Assembly (NCBI GenBank): GCA_005800965.1
Contig: SYEA01000127.1
Location: forward strand, 1-13,918
Length of the DNA stretch: 13,918 bases
From: Actinomycetota bacterium
Lineage (GTDB): Bacteria; Actinomycetota; Acidimicrobiia; Acidimicrobiales; Ilumatobacteraceae
Direction: 5' to 3'
The notes beneath the pieces are model-generated. The model was given only the letters and a program-made list of their open reading frames with translations. It was not told the DNA's origin and did no database searches. The position numbers and the translations under genes are program-made. Shown piece after piece: positions 1 through 7,948 of this stretch. The number at the start of each line of letters is the position of its first letter. The first letter of the stretch is position 1.

Positions 1-717
1 ATTCACATCATCGATCTTGAGCAAACGCTCACCCGCATCGAAGCCGCCTACGGCTTCGTGCGTCAACTGGCATCGGGCGGCGGCATCGTGCTGTTCGTCG
101 GCACCAAGAAGCAAGCCCAGGATCCGATCAAGAACTTCGCCGAGCGTTCCGGCATGCCGTACATCAACGAGCGTTGGCTCGGTGGCATGCTCACCAACTT
201 CGGCACTATTTCCAAGCGCGTGTCAAAGAGGATCGAACTCGAGCGTCTGTCTGGCTCACCAGAATGGGCACAGATTCCGAAGAAAGAAGCGCTGCTCATG
301 TCGCGCGAGCTCATCAAGTTGCAGCGCAACCTGTCGGGCATTCGCAACATGGTGCGTTTGCCAGATGCAGTGTTCGTGCTCGACACCGCTACCGAACACC
401 TTGCCATCACCGAAGCCAACAAACTCGGCATTCCCGTTGTGGCAGTGGTCGACACCAACGTGAACCCCAACCTGGTGCAATACCCAATCCCAGGCAACGA
501 CGACGCCATTCGCGCCAATGAGTTGATGACCCGTGTTATCGCCGAGGCAATTTCTGAGGGCCGCTTCATCGCCGAAAAAGCCGGTGGACAAGTGCAAAAC
601 CCAGCGACTGCCGTGGTGGACAACGCAGTGTTCGCAGCCGATCAGGCTCGTGCCCGCGCCGAGGCCGCGATTGCCCAAGCCGAGCGTGACGCCAAGTTGG
701 CGGGCGAGTCGAACTAA
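1..717 (+). CDS. rpsB: 30S ribosomal protein S2, 5'-truncated by the window edge
   Basis: Small-subunit ribosomal protein S2, which binds at the head/body junction of the 30S subunit and is needed for S1 binding and initiation. The open frame runs from base 1 without a start; the first residues, IHIIDLEQT, match the conserved S2 segment that normally lies about 40 residues in, so I estimate roughly 40 N-terminal residues are missing. The GTG at 58 is internal, not the true start. Conserved S2 blocks are visible: VLFVGTKKQAQ, the NERWLGGMLTNF segment, and PDAVFVLDT followed by EANKLGIPVVAVVDTN and PGNDDA. A charged Ala-rich C-terminal tail follows the S2 core. The TAA stop shares its last A with the ATG of tsf (TAATG), so the two are probably translationally coupled. 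Family assignment is certain; only the 5' extent is unknown. Confidence 0.98.
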   Translation: MHIIDLEQTLTRIEAAYGFVRQLASGGGIVLFVGTKKQAQDPIKNFAERSGMPYINERWLGGMLTNFGTISKRVSKRIELERLSGSPEWAQIPKKEALLMSRELIKLQRNLSGIRNMVRLPDAVFVLDTATEHLAITEANKLGIPVVAVVDTNVNPNLVQYPIPGNDDAIRANELMTRVIAEAISEGRFIAEKAGGQVQNPATAVVDNAVFAADQARARAEAAIAQAERDAKLAGESN

Positions 718-1505
718 TGGCCATCAACGCCAAAGACGTGCAAGCACTGCGCCAAGCAACTGGCGCAGGAATGATGGATTGCAAGAAGGCACTCGAAGAA
801 GCCAACGGCGACGTCGAGGCAGCAAAGACGTGGTTGCGCGAAAAAGGTTTGGCGGCTAGCGCCAAGCGTTCTGATCGCGAAAATACTCAGGGTGTTGTTG
901 CCATGTTGGTCAAAGACAATGTCGGTGCAATCGTCAAGCTCAAGTGTGAAACCGACTTCGTTGCTTCGAGCGACCAGTTTCGCGCCGAGGCCGACACGTT
1001 GGTGGCACTCGTGCATGCTTCGGGTGTCGATGCCATCGCTTCACGCACGGCTCAGCTGGATGACTTGAAGATCACGCTCAAAGAAAAAATCGAACTTGGC
1101 GAAGTGGTGCGCGTCGCTGTTGCTGCTGGTAACACGATTGACTCGTACCTCCACATACAGGGTGGTCGTGGTGTCAACGGCGTGCTGGTCGAAATGCAAG
1201 GTGCATCCAGTGAGTTGTCACACGACATCGCCGTGCACATTGCGTTTGCGCGCCCCAAGTTTCTCACGCGTGACGAGGTGCCCGCCGACGTGGTCGCCGT
1301 CGAACGTGCCACGCTCGAGACCGCTACTCGCAACGAAGGTAAACCCGAGGCGGCAATTGGCAAGATTGTTGATGGCAAAATCAACGGATTCTTCAAGGAT
1401 TTGTGCCTGCTCGAGCAGCCCTATGCCAAAGACGACAAACAGTCGGTAAAACAGGTCATTGGCGCTGCATCCATCCTGCGGTTCGCCCAAGTCGAAATCG
1501 GGTAA
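717..1505 (+). CDS. tsf: Elongation factor Ts
   Basis: EF-Ts is the nucleotide exchange factor that displaces GDP from EF-Tu in the cytoplasm. The 262-residue protein opens with the UBA-like N-terminal domain (about residues 3-45; LRQATGAGMMDCKKAL), followed by the core with the signature CETDFVA at 78-84, which contacts EF-Tu. Later blocks RDEVP (186-190), RNEGKPE (205-211) and LCLLEQP (229-235) are typical of the dimerisation region. Length is normal for actinobacterial EF-Ts. The ATG overlaps the rpsB stop by one base, and I see no Shine-Dalgarno motif upstream, so re-initiation by ribosomes finishing rpsB is the likely mode of translation. A 12-nt gap separates it from pyrH. Confidence 0.98.
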   Translation: MAINAKDVQALRQATGAGMMDCKKALEEANGDVEAAKTWLREKGLAASAKRSDRENTQGVVAMLVKDNVGAIVKLKCETDFVASSDQFRAEADTLVALVHASGVDAIASRTAQLDDLKITLKEKIELGEVVRVAVAAGNTIDSYLHIQGGRGVNGVLVEMQGASSELSHDIAVHIAFARPKFLTRDEVPADVVAVERATLETATRNEGKPEAAIGKIVDGKINGFFKDLCLLEQPYAKDDKQSVKQVIGAASILRFAQVEIG

Positions 1506-1517
1506 TCTCAACTACGC

Positions 1518-2249
1518 ATGCCTGCGCCAACCCAGCCCCGCTGGAAGCGAGTCGTATTGAAATTGTCCGGTGAGGCCCTCGCCGAAAAAACTGGCTTCGG
1601 CCTAGACAACGACGTGCTGGCGCAATTGGCGGGCGAATTGCGTGATGCACGCGAAGAATTCAACGTCGACATTGCCATTGTCGTCGGTGGCGGCAACTTC
1701 TGGCGCGGCACCAAGGGCAGTGGTCGCGGTATGGATCAAGCGCAAGCTGACTACATGGGCATGATCGCCACGGTCATCAACGGGCTCGCCTTGCAAGATG
1801 CTCTCGAGCGTGTCGGCCAACATTCGCGCGTGATGACTGCGGTCGAAATGCCCAAGGTGGCCGAGCCCTACATCCGGCGTCGTTGTGAGCGTCACTTGGA
1901 AAAGGGTCGCATCGTGATCTTGGCTGGTGGTACGGGTAACCCGTTCTTCACCACCGATACGGCTGCTGCACTGCGTGCGGCCGAGATTGAAGCGCAGGCA
2001 ATCTTGAAAGGCACACACTCGGGCGTCGATGGCATCTACTCTGCGGATCCCAAACTTGATAAAACTGCCACTCGCTTCACTAAGTTGTCGCATCTCGATG
2101 TAATCAACAAGGGTCTGCGCGTGATGGATTCAACGGCCATCACGTTCTGTATGGACAACAAGTTGCCAATCGTGGTATTCAATCTCTTGCAGCGCGGCAA
2201 TCTGCGAGCGATTTTGCAGGGTGAAGAAATCGGTACGCTGGTTGCGTGA
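1518..2249 (+). CDS. pyrH: UMP kinase
   Basis: Bacterial UMP kinase phosphorylates UMP to UDP with ATP, in the cytoplasm, as a step of pyrimidine nucleotide synthesis. The 243-residue sequence is a member of the amino-acid kinase fold: KLSGEAL (15-21) at the nucleotide-binding start, GGGNFWRG (57-64), the DYMGM segment (78-82), LAGGTGNPFFTTDTAA (135-150) and the C-terminal SADPKLDK segment (175-182). About ten extra residues (MPAPTQPRWK) precede the conserved core. The ATG at 1518 lies 12 nt after tsf and has no clear Shine-Dalgarno motif. Its TGA stop overlaps the GTG start of frr by 4 nt. The tsf-pyrH-frr order is widely conserved. Confidence 0.98.
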   Translation: MPAPTQPRWKRVVLKLSGEALAEKTGFGLDNDVLAQLAGELRDAREEFNVDIAIVVGGGNFWRGTKGSGRGMDQAQADYMGMIATVINGLALQDALERVGQHSRVMTAVEMPKVAEPYIRRRCERHLEKGRIVILAGGTGNPFFTTDTAAALRAAEIEAQAILKGTHSGVDGIYSADPKLDKTATRFTKLSHLDVINKGLRVMDSTAITFCMDNKLPIVVFNLLQRGNLRAILQGEEIGTLVA

Positions 2250-2803
2250 TCGACGAGACGCTGCTCGAGTCGCTCGAGAAGATGCAAAAGGCTGTCGAGC
2301 ACGTGGCGCATCAGTTTGTTGCGGTGCGCACCGGGCGGGCGTCGCCGGCGTTGATCGAACGACTCAATGTCGACTATTACGGCTCACCTGTGCCGTTGCA
2401 GCAGTTGGCGAGTTTCCAGGTGCCTGAGGCACGGCTGCTGGTAATCAAGCCCCACGACCGGTCGGCGATTGGCGCAATCGAAAAAGCCCTGAACGCCAGT
2501 GACATCGGGGTGAACCCGAGCAATGACGGCATCATCATTCGCCTGGCGTTCCCAGCGTTGACCGAAGACCGTCGCAAGGAATACGTCAAAGTAGTAAAGA
2601 ACCTTGCCGAAGATGGGCGAGTGGTGTTGCGCAGCGTGCGTCGCGATGCCCGTAAGGCGCTCGAGACCGCCGAAAAAGATGGCGACATCTCTAAAGACGA
2701 ACTCGAGCGGGCCGAAAAAGATCTCGAGAAGATGACACAAGAACATGTCGACACCATCGATAAGGCAGCAGTCCGTAAAGAACAAGAAGTGATGGAGGTC
2801 TAA
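2246..2803 (+). CDS. frr: Ribosome recycling factor
   Basis: RRF works with EF-G to split post-termination ribosomes into subunits. At 185 residues it has exactly the usual family length. Recognisable blocks are VRTGRASP (27-34), where RRF starts its long helix, DYYGSPVPLQQLA (43-55), the hinge and domain II around PNDG-like PSNDG (91-95), RLAFPALTEDRRKEYVK (99-115) and the C-terminal helix with RRDARK (132-137) and the KDGDISKDE segment. The start is GTG at 2246, overlapping the pyrH stop as GTGA, with no upstream Shine-Dalgarno sequence; translational coupling is likely. The end of frr carries the ribosome binding site of cdsA within its codons for Met-Glu-Val. Confidence 0.98.
   Translation: MIDETLLESLEKMQKAVEHVAHQFVAVRTGRASPALIERLNVDYYGSPVPLQQLASFQVPEARLLVIKPHDRSAIGAIEKALNASDIGVNPSNDGIIIRLAFPALTEDRRKEYVKVVKNLAEDGRVVLRSVRRDARKALETAEKDGDISKDELERAEKDLEKMTQEHVDTIDKAAVRKEQEVMEV
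2794..2798 (+). promoter_or_regulatory. Ribosome binding site of cdsA
   Basis: GGAGG lies 7 nt before the ATG of cdsA at 2806. It is one of the few good Shine-Dalgarno motifs in the left operon and fixes the cdsA start upstream of the long Arg-rich extension, so that extension is probably really translated. Confidence 0.8.
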
Positions 2804-2805
2804 AA

Positions 2806-4206
2806 ATGTCTGATAACCGCAACGACGACACCGAAGCAACAGAGCCGACCGGCGAATTGCGAGACAACACGATCAACTTTGGCGACGAATTTGGTGAAGT
2901 GAAATTTGCCGACGCCGATGACACCGCGCCATCAATCAGTGTGGATTCCACTGACACAGCCCCGCTGCCACATTGGAGCGAACAACCAACTGGCGAAAGT
3001 CCACGTTTTGGCGTGCAGCCACGCGACCCCAGCCGCCCGGCATCCCGCGAAACAACACGCGACGCCTCGCGTCCTACGCGCGACACAACGCGTGACGCAT
3101 CCCGTGACACATCGCGAAGCGCCGCGCCACCACCGGTGACTCGCGCTGCTCCGTCTGGTCGCATCCGTATCGGCAGCGACCCCACTGACCCTCGCCCACG
3201 TCGGGGGTCAGACACTCATCCCACGATGCGTGATCGAACAGCAGATCCATCGCGCCCAACCGTGCGCGACCGTTCGCCTCGTCGCCCGGCCGCTGCTCGA
3301 CCCACTCAGGTGCGTCGTCAACGTCCCGAGCGCAGTGACTCAGGCACCCAACCACGTCCGGTCGGCGCTGATCGCAACCTGGGTTCGGCAGTCATCGTTG
3401 GGGTAGTACTTGCCGTGTTGTTCATCGGCACATCGTTCGTCGGCCCAGCTGCAGTTATGGCCTTGGTGATGGTGGTGCTGGGTGTGGCTGCCCTCGAGTT
3501 TTTCACCCAAGCCAACGCCCGCACTCTGGGTGCACCGATGGTGGTGGGCGTAGTGGCTTGTTTGGCGGCGCCAATTGGGGCTTATTACATGTCGCATCTG
3601 GCAATTGCCATGGTGGTGGTGTTTGCCTTTATTGCGGGGGCCATCACGTTGGTCGGCTCGAACGAGGATCAGAGTGCAGCGGTCACCAGCTTGGGCACAC
3701 TCATGTTGGGCGTGGTGTACATCGGTTTGTTGGGCAGTTATGCCGGTCTCATTTTGCGGATGTCAACGTTGTCCTCAGTCCTTCCGAACATTGGTACTGA
3801 CACGTTGTTTCTCTTGGTGTTCGCCGTCGCAGCCAATGATGTGGGTGCCTACTTCGTAGGTTCAGCCATTGGTCGCACGCCGTTGCGTGCCTCGGTGAGC
3901 CCGAACAAAACCATCGAAGGTGTTATCGGTGGCACCATTGCCACGTTCTGTGTGGTGGTCATCATTGGTTTACAAAGCGAAACATGGGACTCGCTCACCG
4001 AGTGGATTCTGTTGGCAGCAGTGGTGTCGATCGTCGCGCCGCTCGGCGACTTGCTCGAGTCGGTGCTGAAGCGTTCGCTTGGGGTAAAAGATTTCGGCAC
4101 GGTTCTGAAGGGTCACGGCGGTGTGCTTGATCGTTTTGACGGAATGTTGCTGGCGCTGCCCACTGTGTATTTCTTGGCGGTAACACTCGCTCCTTGGGCG
4201 AGCTAG
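2806..4206 (+). CDS. cdsA: Phosphatidate cytidylyltransferase (CDP-diglyceride synthase) with long disordered N-terminal extension
   Basis: CdsA makes CDP-diacylglycerol from CTP and phosphatidic acid at the cytoplasmic membrane, the branch point for phospholipid synthesis. The C-terminal half (about 191-466) is the polytopic CTP-transferase domain with several hydrophobic segments starting near 193. It holds ANDVGAYFVG (343-352), SPNKTIEG (365-372) and the full family signature at 419-445, including K422-R423, K428-D429, H437-G-G and D442-R-F-D445. The first 190 residues are not part of the fold: 1-60 are acidic and 72-190 are rich in Arg, Pro, Ser, Thr and Asp, with a tetrapeptide repeat at 73-104. 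Typical CdsA proteins are about 270-310 residues, so this one is much longer. A GGAGG motif supports the start. No rlmN follows it; dxr begins 11 nt after the stop. Confidence 0.96.
   Translation: MSDNRNDDTEATEPTGELRDNTINFGDEFGEVKFADADDTAPSISVDSTDTAPLPHWSEQPTGESPRFGVQPRDPSRPASRETTRDASRPTRDTTRDASRDTSRSAAPPPVTRAAPSGRIRIGSDPTDPRPRRGSDTHPTMRDRTADPSRPTVRDRSPRRPAAARPTQVRRQRPERSDSGTQPRPVGADRNLGSAVIVGVVLAVLFIGTSFVGPAAVMALVMVVLGVAALEFFTQANARTLGAPMVVGVVACLAAPIGAYYMSHLAIAMVVVFAFIAGAITLVGSNEDQSAAVTSLGTLMLGVVYIGLLGSYAGLILRMSTLSSVLPNIGTDTLFLLVFAVAANDVGAYFVGSAIGRTPLRASVSPNKTIEGVIGGTIATFCVVVIIGLQSETWDSLTEWILLAAVVSIVAPLGDLLESVLKRSLGVKDFGTVLKGHGGVLDRFDGMLLALPTVYFLAVTLAPWAS
3022..3117 (+). repeat. Degenerate tandem repeat coding for an Arg-Asp-x-Ser/Thr tetrapeptide in CdsA
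   Basis: About eight 12-nt units encode RDPS, RPAS, RETT, RDAS, RPT, RDTT, RDAS and RDTS in a row (CdsA residues 73-103), followed by R104. One unit is a residue short. Codons vary between units, so the array is conserved at protein level more than at DNA level, which suggests it is old or selected rather than a fresh slippage event. Confidence 0.75.
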
Positions 4207-4217
4207 CCCGCTCAGTC

Positions 4218-5399
4218 GTGACCGTCAAGGTTGCCTTAGCGGGCAGCACCGGCTCGATCGGCCGACAAACGCTCGAAGTGGTGGCTGCTTCGGGTGGGCG
4301 ATACGAAATCGTGGCGCTCGCTGCAGGGTCGAACCAAGCCGTGCTGCGCGAACAAATCAAGGCCCATCGCCCGCGAGTAGTTGCGGTTGTCGACGATACG
4401 GTGCGCGCCACCTTGGCTAGTGAGTTTGCTGCGGTGCAGTTCACCGACAACGTGGCTGACGTAGTGGGCGATACCAATACCGATGCCGACGTGGTGGTCA
4501 ATGCCGTGGTGGGCTTTGCTGGTCTACCGGTGACCCTCGAAACATTGCGTCGCGGCAAGCGTCTGGCGTTAGCAAACAAAGAAAGCCTGATTGCCGCTGG
4601 CCCCATCGTGCAACCACTGCGCACCACGAAAGGCGCGATGATCGTGCCGGTGGACAGCGAACATTGCGCAGTGCATCAATGCTTGCGCGCCAGTGGTTCA
4701 CTCGACCGCGAGATTGCATCGCTGCAGCTCACGGCTAGTGGCGGGCCATTTCGGGGTAAGACCCGAAGCGAACTGGCGAGTGTTGATGTGGCCAGCGCTT
4801 TGGCTCATCCAACCTGGTCGATGGGGCCAAAAATTACGGTCGACTCATCCACGTTGATGAATAAGGGTCTCGAAGTCATCGAGGCGCACGAATTGTTTGG
4901 TGTGGGCTACGACCAGATCGAAGTAATCGTGCATCCGCAATCAATCATTCATTCGATGGCCACCTTCACTGACGGTGCCACCATCGCCCAGCTGTCGCTG
5001 CCCGACATGCGGTTGCCGATTGCTTATGCGCTCGCGTGGCCTGAGCGTTTCGATGTGCCGTTTGGGGCGTTGGATTGGTCTTCGTTGCGTCGCTTGGATT
5101 TCGAGCCACCTGACTTTGAGACGTTTCGTTGTTTACGACTTGCTTACACCGCTGGTCGCGTTGGCGGTTCGGCGCCTGCTTGGCTGAGCGCTGCCAATGA
5201 AGTTGCCGTTGATGCGTTCTTGGCTGGTCGCATCGGCTGGTTGCAGATTGCCGAAGTGAACGATGCCACCCTGCAGCATCACGATGGGGCAGCGCTGGCC
5301 AGTGTCGACGACGTGCTGGCAGCCGACGGTACGGCGCGACGCATTGCACTCGGCATCGTCGAGTCGTTCGTACACACCGCAGGTACGGTGAGCGCGTGA
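4218..5399 (+). CDS. dxr: 1-deoxy-D-xylulose 5-phosphate reductoisomerase
   Basis: DXR (IspC) rearranges and reduces 1-deoxy-D-xylulose 5-phosphate to 2-C-methyl-D-erythritol 4-phosphate with NADPH, the committed step of the MEP isoprenoid pathway. With the GTG start at 4218 the protein has 393 residues, normal for the family, and begins MTVKVALAGSTGSIG, placing the NADPH-binding GSTGSIG at 9-15 as expected. Metal ligands correspond to D146, E148 (in PVDSEH) and E219 (in NKGLEVIEA); other blocks are ANKESLIAAG (119-128), TASGGPF (172-178), HPTWSMGPKITVDSS (197-211) and VHPQSIIHSM (238-247). An in-frame TTG at 4194 would add eight unconserved residues and overlap cdsA; I prefer the GTG. Its TGA overlaps the protease start as GTGA. 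Confidence 0.96.
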   Translation: MTVKVALAGSTGSIGRQTLEVVAASGGRYEIVALAAGSNQAVLREQIKAHRPRVVAVVDDTVRATLASEFAAVQFTDNVADVVGDTNTDADVVVNAVVGFAGLPVTLETLRRGKRLALANKESLIAAGPIVQPLRTTKGAMIVPVDSEHCAVHQCLRASGSLDREIASLQLTASGGPFRGKTRSELASVDVASALAHPTWSMGPKITVDSSTLMNKGLEVIEAHELFGVGYDQIEVIVHPQSIIHSMATFTDGATIAQLSLPDMRLPIAYALAWPERFDVPFGALDWSSLRRLDFEPPDFETFRCLRLAYTAGRVGGSAPAWLSAANEVAVDAFLAGRIGWLQIAEVNDATLQHHDGAALASVDDVLAADGTARRIALGIVESFVHTAGTVSA

Positions 5400-6712
5400 G
5401 TTCTTTTTATTCGCGCGTGCGCGACGAACTTGTGGGCGGAGGCGGCGACCCCACTGCAGCAAAAATACGTGCCGGGGCAACATCCCCGGGCGATGCATCC
5501 ACGGACGACACATCGTCGGATAGCAAAGTGCCTTTGTCTACATCAATTCTCGGCGTTGGTGTCATCGTGGCGCTGTTGGCCTGGTTGGGTTCCAACAACA
5601 TCTGGACTCTGGTGTTCGTTCTTGGTCTGATCATCTCGGTGTTCTTGCACGAAGTCGGCCACTTTGTCACCGCCCGTCGCACGGGCATGAAAGTCACCCA
5701 GTTCTACATGGGCTTTGGTCCGCGGTTGCTGGCCTGGCGCCGCGGCGAAGTGGAATACGGTTTACGAGCATTTCCCATCGGTGCGTTCGTACGCATCATC
5801 GGCATGAACAACCTCGACGAAACCGACCCAGCCGACGAAGCACGCACGTATCGCTCCAAGTCGTTTCCTAAACGCTTGTTGGTAATCACCGCTGGCTCAT
5901 TGATGCATCTGGTGATTGCGCTGGTGTTGTTCTCTGGTGTCTATTCCATTGCTGGGCGCTACGGCGAGACCGGTCGGGTCGAAGTGGCTCAAAGCCCATA
6001 CGCGGGCAGCGCCGCCGAAGCTGCCGGGGTGCGTGCTGGCGACATCATCGTGTCGTTCGATGGGGTAGTGCTGCGCACCTCCGGTGATTTCGTTGGTGCG
6101 GTGCGTGTCAAACAGCCGGGTGACCAAGTGCAAGTGGTAGTGGACCGCAGTGGCCAAACCTTGGTGCTCACCGCAACCCTTACGGCGTTTCCCGGTACGC
6201 AAGACACACCGCAGGCACGCGCGTTTTTTGGCGTAGCGGGCTGGTCGCGCGACTATGTGCAAGTCGGGGTGGTCGAATCTCTCGGGCGCGCAGTGCAAGA
6301 CGTGGTGAGTACCGCCGCTGGATCAGTGCGCGGGGTGTTCACCGTGCTCAACCCCATCAACCTGGCCGACAACTTAACGAGCGAGGTCGCTGATCCGCTC
6401 ACCAGGCCCAGCACCGTGGTCGGAGCCAGCCAGATTGGTGGCGACATCGGTCGCGAGGAGGGCTGGAAGGGCGTGCTCATTTTGTTGGCTGCCGTCAATG
6501 TGTTCGTCGGGGTGTTCAACATGTTGCCGCTGCTGCCGTTCGATGGTGGTCATGCAGCGGTGGCCATTTACGAGCGGGCTCGTTCGACGCGCACGCGGCG
6601 GTATCGGGCTGACGTTCGCAAGTTGGCCCCGATGGCCACTGCGGTGGTGGTGTTGCTGGTCATGCTGCTCGTGGCAGGCTTGTACCTTGACATCACCCAA
6701 CCACTCGGCTGA
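5396..6712 (+). CDS. rseP: RseP/Rip1-type intramembrane zinc metalloprotease (site-2 protease, M50)
   Basis: A membrane-embedded protease that cuts transmembrane substrates, in relatives mainly anti-sigma factors, after a first cleavage. The 438-residue protein has a hydrophobic segment at about 50-65, then a second carrying the zinc-binding HEVGH at 85-89, followed by the FGP loop (107-109). A single PDZ-like domain lies at about 195-265, with the GVRAGDIIVSFDG segment. The third zinc ligand is D383 in NMLPLLPFDGGH (375-386), and a last membrane segment runs about 411-430. Residues 1-48 are a soluble, Gly/Ser/Asp-rich extension before the first membrane span. The GTG start overlaps the dxr stop by 4 nt. 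The dxr-protease-ispG order is typical of Actinomycetota (rip1 in mycobacteria); its substrate here is not visible from the window. Confidence 0.95.
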   Translation: MSSFYSRVRDELVGGGGDPTAAKIRAGATSPGDASTDDTSSDSKVPLSTSILGVGVIVALLAWLGSNNIWTLVFVLGLIISVFLHEVGHFVTARRTGMKVTQFYMGFGPRLLAWRRGEVEYGLRAFPIGAFVRIIGMNNLDETDPADEARTYRSKSFPKRLLVITAGSLMHLVIALVLFSGVYSIAGRYGETGRVEVAQSPYAGSAAEAAGVRAGDIIVSFDGVVLRTSGDFVGAVRVKQPGDQVQVVVDRSGQTLVLTATLTAFPGTQDTPQARAFFGVAGWSRDYVQVGVVESLGRAVQDVVSTAAGSVRGVFTVLNPINLADNLTSEVADPLTRPSTVVGASQIGGDIGREEGWKGVLILLAAVNVFVGVFNMLPLLPFDGGHAAVAIYERARSTRTRRYRADVRKLAPMATAVVVLLVMLLVAGLYLDITQPLG

Positions 6713-6715
6713 TCG

Positions 6716-7942
6716 ATGACCGCAACTCCGCTGTTTCCACGCAAGACCACCCGTCAAATTCGCGTCGGCAAGGTTGCCGTCGGTGGCGATGCACCTGTAA
6801 TCGTGCAGTCGATGACCATCACCAAAACTGCCGATGTCGAAGGCACCCTGCAACAGATCTATGCGCTGGCTGCTGCTGGCTGCGACATTGTGCGTTGCAC
6901 CTGCAACGACATCGATGCCGCCGAAGGCTTAGCCCAAATCGTTCCGCGGTCGCCGGTGCCGATCATCGCCGACATTCACCATCAATACAAAATGGCCTTG
7001 GCTGCGCTCGAAGCCGGCGTGCACGGGCTGCGCCTAAACCCCGGCAACATTCGCAAGCCCGAACATATCAAGGCTGTTGCCAGCGAGGCCCGCGATCGCC
7101 AGGTGCCGATTCGCATCGGGGTCAATGGCGGTTCGCTCGACCCAGCACTGTACGAAAAATACGGTGGCCTCACTGCCGACGCGATGGTCGAGTCGGCCCA
7201 AACTGAAATGCGTTATTTCGAAGAGGTGGGTTTTGATCTCATCAAGATTTCGGTGAAGGCCTCCAACGTGCCGCTCATGGTGGAGGCCTATCGCAAGTTG
7301 AGTGCCATCACCGACCATCCGTTGCATCTCGGGGTGACCGAAGCAGGGCCGCTGCCTGGTGGCTTGGTGAAAGCCACCGCTGGTATCGCAGCATTGTTGC
7401 TAGAAGGCATCGGCGACACCATTCGGTTCAGCCTGACCGCCGACCCTGTCGAAGAAGCCCGCGCTGGGCGTCAACTGCTTGAGGCCCTCGGTTTGCGCGA
7501 GCGGAAGAATGTCGACCTCATTGCCTGCCCCAGTTGCGGTCGCGCCGAAATCGATGTGATCGACGTAGCCAATCGTGCCCAGGCTGCTTTTGCCGACAAG
7601 AAATTGCCGTTACAAATTGCGGTGATGGGTTGCGTGGTCAACGGCCCAGGCGAGGCCCGCGAGGCCGACCTCGGACTCGCTGCCGGCAACAAACGGGGGC
7701 ACTTGTTCGTAAAAGGTCGCAACGTTGCTGTGGTGCCCGAGTCAGAAATGGTGGAAGCGCTCGTGGATTGGGCCACCTACATTCACGAGCACGGAGTCGA
7801 AGCTGCGCTCCAGCGTGTCGACACCACTATTGCTGAGCGCGAAGCCGCCCGCGATCGTTCGGCTGCGCTGGATGAACAAGGTGACGATGCCAACAACGCG
7901 TCAGCCAAGATCGTCGAGATTCGGCGCACCGTCGAGAGCTGA
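6716..7942 (+). CDS. ispG: (E)-4-hydroxy-3-methylbut-2-enyl-diphosphate synthase
   Basis: IspG (GcpE) reductively converts 2-C-methyl-D-erythritol 2,4-cyclodiphosphate to HMBPP in the MEP pathway using a [4Fe-4S] cluster. The 408-residue protein shows the TIM-barrel N-terminal half, with PVIVQSMT (27-34), ADIHHQYKMAL (85-95) and LRLNPGN (105-111). Cluster ligands are C271 and C274 in CPSCGR, C306 in GCVVNGPGE, and probably E313, in the spacing known from E. coli IspG. Beyond about residue 365 it has a charged tail of some 40 residues that is longer than usual and low in conservation. ATG lies 3 nt after the protease stop, without a Shine-Dalgarno motif. It is the last gene of the left operon and ends 6 nt before the convergent SGNH hydrolase stop, with no terminator hairpin visible. 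Confidence 0.97.
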   Translation: MTATPLFPRKTTRQIRVGKVAVGGDAPVIVQSMTITKTADVEGTLQQIYALAAAGCDIVRCTCNDIDAAEGLAQIVPRSPVPIIADIHHQYKMALAALEAGVHGLRLNPGNIRKPEHIKAVASEARDRQVPIRIGVNGGSLDPALYEKYGGLTADAMVESAQTEMRYFEEVGFDLIKISVKASNVPLMVEAYRKLSAITDHPLHLGVTEAGPLPGGLVKATAGIAALLLEGIGDTIRFSLTADPVEEARAGRQLLEALGLRERKNVDLIACPSCGRAEIDVIDVANRAQAAFADKKLPLQIAVMGCVVNGPGEAREADLGLAAGNKRGHLFVKGRNVAVVPESEMVEALVDWATYIHEHGVEAALQRVDTTIAEREAARDRSAALDEQGDDANNASAKIVEIRRTVES

Positions 7943-7948
7943 GTTCGG

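Noticed and set aside
58..60. GTG as the start of rpsB
   Set aside because: The frame is open to base 1 and the upstream residues IHIIDLEQT are conserved S2 sequence, so the gene is cut by the window edge.
63..678. Long open frames antisense to rpsB, and similar ones antisense to infB (13400-13906) and manA (9146-9676)
   Set aside because: They lie opposite well-conserved genes, have no recognisable domains, and their composition reflects codon bias on the coding strand.
4194..4217. TTG start for dxr eight codons earlier
   Set aside because: It would overlap cdsA by 13 nt, add residues with no counterpart in the family, and has no ribosome site; GTG 4218 places GSTGSIG at the normal distance.
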